Shown in pieces: positions 8,937-15,804 of a DNA stretch of 32,367 nucleotides (positions are counted from its first letter, which is position 1; the number at the start of each line of letters is the position of its first letter). The notes beneath the pieces were generated by a model. It ran no database searches. It was not told the DNA's origin and worked only from the letters and a program-made list of their open reading frames with translations. This stretch comes from an uncultured bacterium. GTDB lineage: Bacteria; Margulisbacteria; WOR-1; XYC2-FULL-46-14; WPAF01. The stretch is taken from contig CAIYXV010000056.1 of the NCBI GenBank assembly GCA_903930225.1, positions 1-32,367 on the forward strand, given 5' to 3'. A program made the translations under genes and the position numbers.

Positions 8937-9008
8937 TGGGCGCGAGAGGTATCGAACCTCTGACCTCTTCCGTGTGAAGGAAGCATTCTACCACTGAACT
9001 ACGCGCCC
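8937..9008 (-). tRNA. tRNA-Val (CAC)
   Basis: 72-nt cloverleaf: acceptor GGGCGCG/CGCGCCC, anticodon stem CTTCC/GGAAG with loop TTCACAC (anticodon CAC, valine), T arm with TTCGATA, discriminator A and no encoded CCA. It lies 23 nt upstream of tRNA-Val(TAC) on the same strand, and the two are clearly paralogous, so they probably share one transcript. Confidence 0.95.
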
Positions 9009-9018
9009 TGGAACATAA

Positions 9019-9047
9019 ATTATACCTTATCCTAAAAACCCTTACAA
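9019..9047 (-). promoter_or_regulatory. Promoter of the tRNA-Val pair
   Basis: TATAAT (9019-9024) and TTGTAA (9042-9047) with an exact 17-nt spacer, 10 nt before the 5' end of tRNA-Val(CAC). Confidence 0.7.
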
Positions 9048-9082
9048 TATAAGCCCCGGCGCGCGTGTTTATATAGTTAAAA

Positions 9083-9091
9083 TGGTATAAT
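9083..9091 (+). promoter_or_regulatory. Extended -10 promoter of the CAT-anticodon tRNA
   Basis: TG-G-TATAAT, hexamer 9086-9091, 22 nt before the mature 5' end of the plus-strand tRNA. No convincing -35. It is divergent from the tRNA-Val promoter. Confidence 0.5.
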
Positions 9092-9113
9092 ATTATCAGT
9101 CAGGATAAATAGC

Positions 9114-9185
9114 GGGCCCATAGCTCAATGGCGGAGCAATCGACTCATAATCGACAGGTTGTAGGTTCGAGCCCTACTGGGCCCA
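9114..9185 (+). tRNA. tRNA with CAT anticodon (Met elongator or Ile2)
   Basis: 72-nt cloverleaf: acceptor GGGCCCA/TGGGCCC, anticodon stem ATCGA paired to TCGA(C) with loop CTCATAA, T arm GTAGG-TTCGAGC-CCTAC, discriminator A, CCA not encoded. The T arm and the GACTCATAATC context resemble bacterial tRNA-Ile2, which reads AUA after lysidine modification, but elongator tRNA-Met shares the loop. It lacks initiator features (no C1:A72 mismatch). Its last 12 nt overlap the 3' end of the dedA-family gene on the opposite strand. Confidence 0.9.
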
Positions 9186-9806
9186 TTTTTCACCGTTCTT
9201 ATCCTGAAAGTAGTCCCATATCACTTTGCCGATAAAGATCACGATCCCTATGCCGACGATGATATCCAGAATATCCCCGTATCTTCTGATCACCATCCAG
9301 TTCGCTCCGAGCAGGTATCCAATATACGCCAGCGCGAAGCACCAGGGAAGCGAACCGACAAATGAGTAGATCGCGAATTTGATAAAATTCATCTCCGCCA
9401 CTCCCGCCGGCAGCGAAATAAAGGTCCTGACGATCGGAAGGTTCCGCGCGATCAGGACCGCGAACTCCCCCCACCGCTCAAAGAACTTTTCCGCGTGATG
9501 GACTTCCTTTTCCTTTACAAAAAAATACCGGCCGTACTTGATCACGAACGGACGACCGCCGTAATATCCTATTAAATAAGTGATGACCGCGCCGGTCAGG
9601 TTGCCGAACGCGGCGGCCAGAGTCACCAAAATAAGATTAAATTTTCCGGCTGATACCAGAAAGCCGGAGAACGGCATGATGATCTCGGAGGGGATCGGGA
9701 TACACGCGGATTCCAGTACCATAAGGGAAAATACACCAAAGTACCCGACCGCGGAGATCGTCCCAGTGACAAAATGGACCAGGATCCCGATCAAATGCGC
9801 GATCAA
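9174..9806 (-). CDS. DedA-family membrane protein (VTT/SNARE-associated domain)
   Basis: 210-residue inner-membrane protein, likely a lipid scramblase/flippase-type DedA member. Visible family marks: MVLESACIPIPSEIIMPFSGFL near residues 29-50, the central hydrophilic block FFERWGEFAVLIARNLPIVRTFISLPAG with the conserved Arg and Pro residues, and four to five hydrophobic segments. It overlaps the upstream cyclophilin gene by 4 nt (ATGA). Its last codons (Trp-Ala-Gln-stop) lie within the acceptor and T arm of the oppositely oriented tRNA. Confidence 0.92.
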   Translation of the reverse strand: MIAHLIGILVHFVTGTISAVGYFGVFSLMVLESACIPIPSEIIMPFSGFLVSAGKFNLILVTLAAAFGNLTGAVITYLIGYYGGRPFVIKYGRYFFVKEKEVHHAEKFFERWGEFAVLIARNLPIVRTFISLPAGVAEMNFIKFAIYSFVGSLPWCFALAYIGYLLGANWMVIRRYGDILDIIVGIGIVIFIGKVIWDYFQDKNGEKWAQ

Positions 9807-10402
9807 GGTTTTTTGCTGGAAATAGTGATCGAATTCAATATCACCGGCGTTACCGGCCGGTCATTCTGGTCTTTTTCGACATTGCTGATCTTATCGGCCA
9901 CATCCTGGCCCTTGATCACCTGGCCAAAGATAGTGTGATGGCCGTCCAGCCAGGGAGTCTCGGCAACCGTAATAAAGAACTGGCTGCCGTTGGTGTTGGG
10001 CCCGGAATTTGCCATCGCCAGCCTTCCGACCTTATCGAACTTCAAGTTCGGCGAGATCTCGTCCTGGAACTGGTATCCCGGTCCGCCAATTCCCAATCCA
10101 AGCGGATCCCCGCCCTGGATCATGAATTTGGGGATCACACGATGGAAGACCGTACCGTTATAAAGCGGCTTCTGGACGATCTCCTTGGTCTTAGGATCGG
10201 TCCATTTGATCTCACCTTTAGTCAGGCCGGTAAAATTCGCTACCGTTTGCGGAGTTTCTTTTGGGAACAGCTCGCAAACGATCTTTCCCATCGAGGTGTC
10301 AAACGTAGCGTAGAGTTTATTATCCATTTTCTTCTTCCCTTCCGCCGAGACCGCGGCTAAAACCAGTACGATCAACAGCGCCGCCAGCCAATTTCTTCTC
10401 AT
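9803..10402 (-). CDS. Secreted cyclophilin-type peptidyl-prolyl cis-trans isomerase
   Basis: 199 residues. N-terminal signal peptide (LAALLIVLVLAAVSA) followed by one cyclophilin domain: GKIVCELFPKETPQTVANF, FHRVIPKFMIQGGDP (catalytic Arg in the FHR motif), LAMANSGPNTNGSQFFIT and WLDGHHTIFGQV. It probably acts on folding of exported proteins. It lies 10 nt after ilvC and overlaps the dedA-family gene by 4 nt, so it probably rides on the ilv transcript. Confidence 0.95.
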   Translation of the reverse strand: MRRNWLAALLIVLVLAAVSAEGKKKMDNKLYATFDTSMGKIVCELFPKETPQTVANFTGLTKGEIKWTDPKTKEIVQKPLYNGTVFHRVIPKFMIQGGDPLGLGIGGPGYQFQDEISPNLKFDKVGRLAMANSGPNTNGSQFFITVAETPWLDGHHTIFGQVIKGQDVADKISNVEKDQNDRPVTPVILNSITISSKKP

Positions 10403-10412
10403 CCCTTTTACC

Positions 10413-11408
10413 CTATCTATTTCCGAGCCAGGGCATCATCGAGCGCAGCTTTTCGCCAACGATCTCGATCATATGCTGGCTGTCTTTTTTCAGCAGGGCT
10501 AAAAATACCGGCCGTCCCGCCTGGTTCTCGGTAATCCATTCCTTAGCGAACATGCCGTTCTGGATGCGGTCGAGGACGTATTTCATCTTCTGCTTAACCG
10601 AACCGTCAATAAGGTACGGGCCGACCGTGATGTCGCCGTACTTGGCGGTGTTGCTGATCGCCGCGCGCATACCAGCGATACCGTTTTCATACATTAGATC
10701 GACGATCAGCTTTAACTCGTGCATGCATTCAAAGTAGGCCATTTCCGGTTGGTAACCCGCTTCGACCAGGGTTTCGAACCCGGCCTTTACCAGCGCCGTG
10801 CACCCGCCGCAGAGCACTGCCTGCTCGCCGAAGAGATCGGTCTCGGTTTCTTCACGGAAAGAAGTTTCAAAAACTCCGGCCTTGGTCGCGCCGATGCCTT
10901 TGGCGTAAGCAAGCGCCGTCTTTTTTGCTTTCTTGGAAGGATCCTGGTAGATGGCGATCAGGGCCGGCACACCGGCGCCTTTTTCATACATTTGCCTTAC
11001 CATCGGGCCCGGTCCCTTCGGCGCGACCATGATCACGTCAACATCATGCGGTGGCAGGATCTGGTGAAAATGGATATTAAAGCCGTGGGAAAACATAAGG
11101 GTTTTCCCTTTTTTCATGTGCTTCGCCACTATTTCCCGATAAACCCTGGCCTGCAGTTCATCCGGGACCAGCATTTGGATGATGTCCCCTTCTTTTGCCG
11201 CTTCATCCGCCGATACCGGTTTGAAACCCGCCTTCTTCGCCCTTTCCCAGTTAGGCGATTCCTCAACCTCCGCCACGATCACATTAAGCCCGCTATCCTT
11301 CAAGCACTGGCTTTGGGCCCCTCCCTGGCTGCCGAATCCGATGATCGCTATTGTTTTCCCCTTCAAATCCTTCAGGTCCGCGTCCTTTTCGTAGTACACT
11401 TTTGCCAT
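10413..11408 (-). CDS. ilvC: Ketol-acid reductoisomerase, class I
   Basis: Second step of valine/isoleucine synthesis: isomerises and reduces acetolactate, Mg2+-dependent. 331 residues, typical for class I. Rossmann motif [10 protein letters not shown] near residue 25, core [22 protein letters not shown], metal/substrate residues in [12 protein letters not shown] and the C-terminal knotted domain with [20 protein letters not shown]. The cofactor loop reads [13 protein letters not shown], without the usual Arg/Lys/Ser phosphate-binding set (see findings). GGAG Shine-Dalgarno inside the end of ilvN; 1-nt gap. Confidence 0.97.
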   Translation of the reverse strand: MAKVYYEKDADLKDLKGKTIAIIGFGSQGGAQSQCLKDSGLNVIVAEVEESPNWERAKKAGFKPVSADEAAKEGDIIQMLVPDELQARVYREIVAKHMKKGKTLMFSHGFNIHFHQILPPHDVDVIMVAPKGPGPMVRQMYEKGAGVPALIAIYQDPSKKAKKTALAYAKGIGATKAGVFETSFREETETDLFGEQAVLCGGCTALVKAGFETLVEAGYQPEMAYFECMHELKLIVDLMYENGIAGMRAAISNTAKYGDITVGPYLIDGSVKQKMKYVLDRIQNGMFAKEWITENQAGRPVFLALLKKDSQHMIEIVGEKLRSMMPWLGNR

Positions 11409-11409
11409 T

Positions 11410-11892
11410 TTACTCAGCTCCTCCTCTTTGCAGGGCGATCTTGCCCCCTCTTACCATTTCCTTTATCCCGAACCGGCGCAGAAGCTTTATTATACCCTCA
11501 ACCTTGCTCTCTTCGCCGGTAATCTCAACCGTCATGCTGTCCTCCGCTACGTCAATGATGCGCGCGCGAAAGATCTCCACGATCTGGGTTATCTCCCCGC
11601 GGTTCTTCTCGTTCACTGCCACCTTGATCAGCGCCAGCTCGCGCTCCGCCGACAGCTCCCTGGGAATATCGAACACTTTCAGCGTGTCTATTAGCTTGTG
11701 CAGCTGCTTGGTGATCTGCTCCAGGTCGCGCTCATCGCCTTCGGCGACGATCGTCATCCGGGAAACGGAGGGGTCGTCCGTGACTCCGACCGCCAGCGAT
11801 TCGATATTGAATCCCCGGCGCGCGAACAGCCCCGCCACCCTTGACAGGACACCCGGCTTATTCTCTACTATTACGGATATCGTATGTTTCAT
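11410..11892 (-). CDS. ilvN: Acetolactate synthase small (regulatory) subunit
   Basis: 160-residue regulatory partner of IlvB that binds valine for feedback control. The N-terminal ACT domain reads [20 protein letters not shown] then [12 protein letters not shown]; a second, C-terminal ACT-like domain follows. The start at 11892 has only a weak purine-rich site (AAAGAAG). The 88-nt gap from ilvB carries a hairpin and a perfect 26-bp palindrome, so expression may differ from ilvB. The same family is also called ilvH. Confidence 0.95.
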   Translation of the reverse strand: MKHTISVIVENKPGVLSRVAGLFARRGFNIESLAVGVTDDPSVSRMTIVAEGDERDLEQITKQLHKLIDTLKVFDIPRELSAERELALIKVAVNEKNRGEITQIVEIFRARIIDVAEDSMTVEITGEESKVEGIIKLLRRFGIKEMVRGGKIALQRGGAE

Positions 11893-11906
11893 ATTTTCTT
11901 CTTTAT

Positions 11907-11932
11907 ATACCCACCATTTAAATGGTGGGTAT
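11907..11932. repeat. 26-bp perfect palindrome between ilvB and ilvN
   Basis: Each half is ATACCCACCATTT and its complement, with no central spacer, 14 nt upstream of ilvN. There is no T-tract, so it is unlikely to be a simple intrinsic terminator. It could be an operator for a dimeric repressor, an RNA stability hairpin or a repeat remnant. Confidence 0.7.
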
Positions 11933-11939
11933 CCCTTTT

Positions 11940-11980
11940 CCCTTTCTGTACTCCCCTATCAAGGGTAGAAACAGAAGGGA
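11940..11980 (-). promoter_or_regulatory. Hairpin directly after the ilvB stop codon
   Basis: Arms CCCTTTCTGT (11940-11949) and ACAGAAGGG (11971-11979), with a second inner pairing CCCT/AGGG. It begins immediately after the ilvB TAA. With no U-run it looks more like an mRNA-end or processing hairpin than a terminator. Confidence 0.45.
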
Positions 11981-13654
11981 TTAATCCAAAATCATCTCGT
12001 TGATCGCTTGCCCTGGAGGAACGAACGGGAACACGTTCTCCTCGCGCGCGATGACAAAATCGATCAGGCAGGGCCGGTCTTTGATCGTTAAGGACCATTC
12101 CAGCGCCGCTCTGACCTCTTCCGGCTTCTCAACACGCTTTGCCGCGCAGCCGTATGCTTCCGCGATCTTGACCAGGTCAGGATTATTGGCAAGATCGGTA
12201 TGGGAGTAGTGGTGCTGGTAGATCAGCTCCTGCCACTGCCTCACCATTCCCAAATAGCTGTTATCAAGGACGAATATCTTTATCGGCAGGCGGTTGTTCA
12301 CCGCGGTCGTCAGTTCCTGAATATTCATTTGGATGGAACCGTCCCCGGCAAAATCAGCCACGATCGCATCCGGGCGCCCGAACTGCGCGCCATTAGCGGC
12401 GGGAAGGCCAAATCCCATGGTTCCCAGCCCGCCTGACGAGATCCAGGTGCGCGGTTTTTCGAATTTATAAAACTGCGCGGTCCACATCTGGTTCTGTCCC
12501 ACCTCGGTCACTATGATCGTTTCCCGGTCGCGGGTCAGCGCGCAGAATTCCTCGATCACGAACTGCGGCTTGAGCCCGTCCTTTTTGTACGACAGCGGAT
12601 ATTTGCGCTTCCATTCCTCGATCTGCTCGATCCAATCCTTATGATTTTCTTTTGGCCCCAACTTTTCCAGCAATTCCTTAAGCACGCTCCGGACATTGCC
12701 CACGATGGGGATGTCCACCCTTACGTTCTTGCCGATCTCGGCGGGATCGATATCGATATGAATGATCTGCGCGTGAGGCGCGAACCTGGGAATATGCCCG
12801 GTCACGCGGTCGTCGAACCTCGCGCCCACCGCGATCAAAAGATCGCAGTCGGTCACCGCATAGTTGGCCGACGCTGTTCCGTGCATACCGAGCATGCCGA
12901 GCGCAAGCTTATTCGAATCGGGGAACGCACCCAGCCCCATCATGGTCACCGTCACCGGAATGCCGCATTTTTCGGCCAGTTGTTTGAGTTCCGCCGAAGC
13001 TTCCGCCGAAATCACCCCTCCTCCCACATAAAGCACGGGCTTTTTGGACTGGGCGATCGCCTTTGCCGCCAGCGAAATTTGCTTAGGATGACCCTTTAGG
13101 TTCGGCTTGTAGCTAGGTATCTCCACTTTTTCCGGATAAGAAAACTTCAATTTGCCGGTAAAGATATCTTTGGGAATATCGATCGAGACCGGCCCGGGGC
13201 GCCCGGACTTCGCGATATAGAACGCTTCCTTTACAATGCGCGGAAGGTCCTCAATCTTCTTGATCAGGAAATTATGCTTGGTTATGGGCATGGTGATGCC
13301 GACCACATCGGCCTCCTGAAAAGAATCCCTTCCCAGAAGCATGGTGGGCACCTGGCCGGTGATCGCTACCATCGGGATCGAATCCATATAGGCATTGGCG
13401 ATCCCGGTGACAAGATTCGTGGCGCCCGGACCGGAAGTGGCCAAACAAACCCCCACTTTGCCGGTAGCGCGCGCGTAGCCGTCGGCGGCATGGGCCGCGC
13501 CCTGCTCGTGCCTTACCAGTATGTGCTTGATGTCTTTTTCACTGTAAAGCGCGTCGTACAAAGGCAATACCTGTCCGCCGGGATAGCCGAATATTATTTC
13601 GACCCCCTCTTTCTTCAATGATTCAAGTAAAGCTTCCGCGCCGGTGATTTCCAT
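11981..13654 (-). CDS. ilvB: Acetolactate synthase large (catalytic) subunit
   Basis: ThDP-dependent enzyme that condenses two pyruvates (or pyruvate and 2-oxobutyrate), first step of branched-chain synthesis. 557 residues. Catalytic Glu region RHEQGAAHAADGYARATG; FAD/central domain with GARFDDRVTG; ThDP motif GDGSIQMNIQELTTAVNNRLP followed by VLDNSYLGMVRQWQ. It has no Shine-Dalgarno, and -10-like sequences lie only 9-14 nt upstream, so the leader is about 8 nt. That leaves no room for leader-peptide attenuation or a T-box. First gene of the ilvB-N-C run. Confidence 0.97.
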   Translation of the reverse strand: MEITGAEALLESLKKEGVEIIFGYPGGQVLPLYDALYSEKDIKHILVRHEQGAAHAADGYARATGKVGVCLATSGPGATNLVTGIANAYMDSIPMVAITGQVPTMLLGRDSFQEADVVGITMPITKHNFLIKKIEDLPRIVKEAFYIAKSGRPGPVSIDIPKDIFTGKLKFSYPEKVEIPSYKPNLKGHPKQISLAAKAIAQSKKPVLYVGGGVISAEASAELKQLAEKCGIPVTVTMMGLGAFPDSNKLALGMLGMHGTASANYAVTDCDLLIAVGARFDDRVTGHIPRFAPHAQIIHIDIDPAEIGKNVRVDIPIVGNVRSVLKELLEKLGPKENHKDWIEQIEEWKRKYPLSYKKDGLKPQFVIEEFCALTRDRETIIVTEVGQNQMWTAQFYKFEKPRTWISSGGLGTMGFGLPAANGAQFGRPDAIVADFAGDGSIQMNIQELTTAVNNRLPIKIFVLDNSYLGMVRQWQELIYQHHYSHTDLANNPDLVKIAEAYGCAAKRVEKPEEVRAALEWSLTIKDRPCLIDFVIAREENVFPFVPPGQAINEMILD

Positions 13655-13663
13655 GTTTAATGA

Positions 13664-13697
13664 ATTTTATCATATTTGACAGGGGAAATGAAGTGAA
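13664..13697 (-). promoter_or_regulatory. Candidate ilvB promoter
   Basis: TATGAT (13669-13674) with TTCACT (13692-13697) at 17 nt; an overlapping TAAAAT lies at 13664-13669. The -35 overlaps the GTG start codon of the divergent reading frame at 13693. Confidence 0.4.
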
Positions 13698-13815
13698 AGA
13701 AGTGAAATTAGATCCGATTTATTATGATAAATCACTGTATGACATCCCTCCCGATTTCAATGATGTTCAAAAATACGACCAGCAAATACGGGCATGCGGA
13801 AGTCCAGATGGTTAA
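13693..13815 (+). other. Out-of-frame 5' part of the next gene (probable frameshift)
   Basis: A GTG at 13693 with an AGGGGA Shine-Dalgarno 6 nt upstream opens a 40-codon frame ending in TAA. It encodes VKEVKLDPIYYDKSLYDIPP then DFNDVQK, which looks like real protein. The following 329-codon frame begins at 13724 without a Shine-Dalgarno and with a less protein-like start. Skipping one A in the five-A run at 13769-13773 joins the two smoothly (DVQ then NTTSKYGHAEVQMV). This is either an assembly indel, a mutation or a recoding site. Confidence 0.55.
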
Positions 13816-14713
13816 GGCTTGTACTGCCCAGCAGCTCCACGCTTTTTCGCTTTGGCCCGAGGGGTCAAAGCTTATGGGCCGCGTCCCCAACCGCAGGCAA
13901 TTACAGATCAGGATGGATGAAATGACGGTCTATACGGCCGAAAAACAAAAAAGCTCGGAAGTTTATCTATTTAACGGCATGGTCAGCTGGAAGGGCCACC
14001 CAAACATTGAACAGTTAATGCTTAAGGAAAAACGCCGAACGGAGATCCGGCTGCTCTGGGAATACGTCATGCTTTCAACCTGGCAAAAACTGCTTGCCGC
14101 GTATTCTGAAAGCGAAGACGCAACGATCGGGGCTCCACACCCGTTCAAAGTTGAAGGAAATAGAAGGACGGGGGAATATCATACTTTGGTCATGACCTTC
14201 TGTCCGGGCCTTATCCTTGGCAAATTAAGCGTTCAACCGTATGACCTTAATGCCGCACACCCCGGAGGGAAAAGGGTCTCCATGTATTTATCGATCGCTT
14301 ACTATCTGGGCCGGCTCGCCCGTATCAAAGAGGCCGAAGAGCTGCTGCACGATGACTATGCCTTAAGACATTTGATCTATCATCCTACGCCACAGGTAGT
14401 GAACACCGTAACTCTGCAAAAAAGCGGCAGATTCATTGACTGGATTCCCACTCGCACCACCGAATTCCCCTATCCCAAGCTTTGGGTGATCGATGTTGAG
14501 AACAGCCATCAAGAGCCAAAACAAATTGTGCAGGAGGAAAACGAGAGATTATTTTTTAATTACCGGAATGTCGTCAGGGGGAGATCGAATATAAGGGAAC
14601 TGGACGGTTATTATCGCGATGGATATAACAGCGTTGACCGAGAGCCCTGCCTGGAGGAAATAAAAAAGAAACAGCTTGAGGAAATGAGCGTTAACATGGA
14701 TTTTTTATTCTAA
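13724..14713 (+). CDS. Uncharacterised protein, possible kinase-like fold, apparent 5' frameshift
   Basis: 329 residues from the first ATG in this frame; the true N-terminus probably comes from the overlapping frame beginning at 13693. I recognise no named family. The order of motifs recalls the protein-kinase/aminoglycoside-kinase fold: a hinge-like YHTLVMTFCPG, a catalytic-loop-like LLHDDYALRHLIY (His209, Asp211; the usual Asn is His) and a DFG-like KLWVIDVENS (Asp257). An N-lobe Lys cannot be assigned. If real, it is a divergent small-molecule or protein kinase or a pseudokinase. It is coupled to the methyltransferase by a TAATG overlap and divergent from ilvB. Confidence 0.65.
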   Translation: MINHCMTSLPISMMFKNTTSKYGHAEVQMVKACTAQQLHAFSLWPEGSKLMGRVPNRRQLQIRMDEMTVYTAEKQKSSEVYLFNGMVSWKGHPNIEQLMLKEKRRTEIRLLWEYVMLSTWQKLLAAYSESEDATIGAPHPFKVEGNRRTGEYHTLVMTFCPGLILGKLSVQPYDLNAAHPGGKRVSMYLSIAYYLGRLARIKEAEELLHDDYALRHLIYHPTPQVVNTVTLQKSGRFIDWIPTRTTEFPYPKLWVIDVENSHQEPKQIVQEENERLFFNYRNVVRGRSNIRELDGYYRDGYNSVDREPCLEEIKKKQLEEMSVNMDFLF

Positions 14714-15321
14714 TGAGAATAACCTTTCACTCACCGAACCTAAGGCATTGGGAAGCTCAAGCCACCTATAAAAATCAGGTTCTGAACGGCAATGTCGGCG
14801 CGAGATCTTTCTATGATGATTGCTACGGCAGCTATGCGCGGCAGATGGATCATGCGGCAACTGCTGTGCATAATGCCGGCGTAACGGTCGGGGACGCTTT
14901 GATCTGCGGCGTCGGCGCAAGCTACGAAGAAGTATTGCTGGTTCAGGGTTCTTTCCCGGATGTTAAAAGGATACAATTGGTCGACTGGCATCTTCCCAAT
15001 CTGATAGGGGCAAAGAAATTATTGAAAATAAACCAAACCCTGTTCAAGGACCTGGAGTTCGATCTGCGTCATGACGACCTGCGTATGCTTGACGCGCGAA
15101 CAATCCCGCCGCTTGATTTCGCTTTCACAAACAAGGTGCTTGATCTGTTTGACGAACTGAACCAATGGCATATATTGAAGAGCCTAAACGGCGCGTTGAA
15201 ACCCGGGGGAATATTATTTTCCTTTGATTATCCCTTTGGCGCCCATGAGCCCGGATTCAATGAACTTGCTTTTTCCGTCGGATTCGACAATATCTCGCCC
15301 AGGTTGTATCGGAAAATTTAA
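14713..15321 (+). CDS. Class I SAM-dependent methyltransferase-like protein
   Basis: 202 residues with a Rossmann-type SAM fold: motif I ALICGVGASYEEVLLV (62-77), acidic end of beta-2 IQLVDWH (Asp91), a PLDFAFTNKVLDLFDE stretch at beta-4 and LKPGGILFSFD (162-172) at beta-5. The substrate is unknown. Its ATG shares a base with the stop of the preceding gene (TAATG), so the two are translationally coupled and probably act together. The stop overlaps that of the convergent gene. Confidence 0.75.
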   Translation: MRITFHSPNLRHWEAQATYKNQVLNGNVGARSFYDDCYGSYARQMDHAATAVHNAGVTVGDALICGVGASYEEVLLVQGSFPDVKRIQLVDWHLPNLIGAKKLLKINQTLFKDLEFDLRHDDLRMLDARTIPPLDFAFTNKVLDLFDELNQWHILKSLNGALKPGGILFSFDYPFGAHEPGFNELAFSVGFDNISPRLYRKI

Positions 15322-15734
15322 TAGAGCTTGTATCCCAGCTGTGCCTGTATCCGGGCGGTCCTCGCAACGTCAAATCCAACCTCAAAGAATAACGGGGTTA
15401 TTCCTAACGCGCGATTGAAAATAAGGGAGAAAGCCCCTCCCACATCAGTGTCATTATTGCCGGTATAGGCTACCATGCCTAGGCCAAGAGACATCAGTGA
15501 ACGGCCGACCGAGGTCAAGTAGAATTTGCCCCCCAAAAATAAAATGAGCGGCTGTCTCCCGGAATTGGCCTCCAACCCCACCCGCAACCCCACATTTTTC
15601 GCCAACGGGCCGTCGGCCATAAAACCGATCGCCAATCCGTCCCGGATCCCGCCGATGATCGACGGCTGGAACGCATTTGAAACATTTGCAAATAAAATAA
15701 CCACAAGAGTGGCGCCAACAATTATTTTTTTCAT
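15318..15734 (-). CDS. Small secreted protein, probable outer-membrane beta-barrel
   Basis: 138 residues. Clear Sec signal peptide (MKKIIVGATLVVILFANVSNA), then alternating polar/hydrophobic segments rich in Gly and aromatic residues (GLRVGLEANSG, LILFLGGKFYL, GLGMVAYTG, LFFEVGFDVA) and a C-terminal strand LGYKLY ending in an aromatic residue, typical of small barrels. GGGAG Shine-Dalgarno. No specific family. Its stop codon overlaps the methyltransferase stop (15318-15321). Confidence 0.65.
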   Translation of the reverse strand: MKKIIVGATLVVILFANVSNAFQPSIIGGIRDGLAIGFMADGPLAKNVGLRVGLEANSGRQPLILFLGGKFYLTSVGRSLMSLGLGMVAYTGNNDTDVGGAFSLIFNRALGITPLFFEVGFDVARTARIQAQLGYKLY

Positions 15735-15804
15735 TTTTGTCTCCCTTTAATGATTTCTTCCATTCTATCCCGGCTTTGCGAACCTTTCAAGAGAATTATA
15801 CGGC

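Noticed and set aside
11907-11932. Intrinsic terminator between ilvB and ilvN
   Set aside because: The palindrome has no following U-run in the ilv direction and its own stem is interrupted by an AT-rich centre.
11351-11968. 205-codon plus-strand ORF over ilvN and the ilvB-ilvN gap
   Set aside because: It runs antisense through ilvN, whose ACT domain is clear; its Ser/Arg-rich translation and lack of a ribosome site mark it as a shadow.
13655-13700. Leader-peptide attenuator or T-box upstream of ilvB
   Set aside because: The -10 lies within 15 nt of the start codon and the divergent gene begins 38 nt away, leaving no leader.
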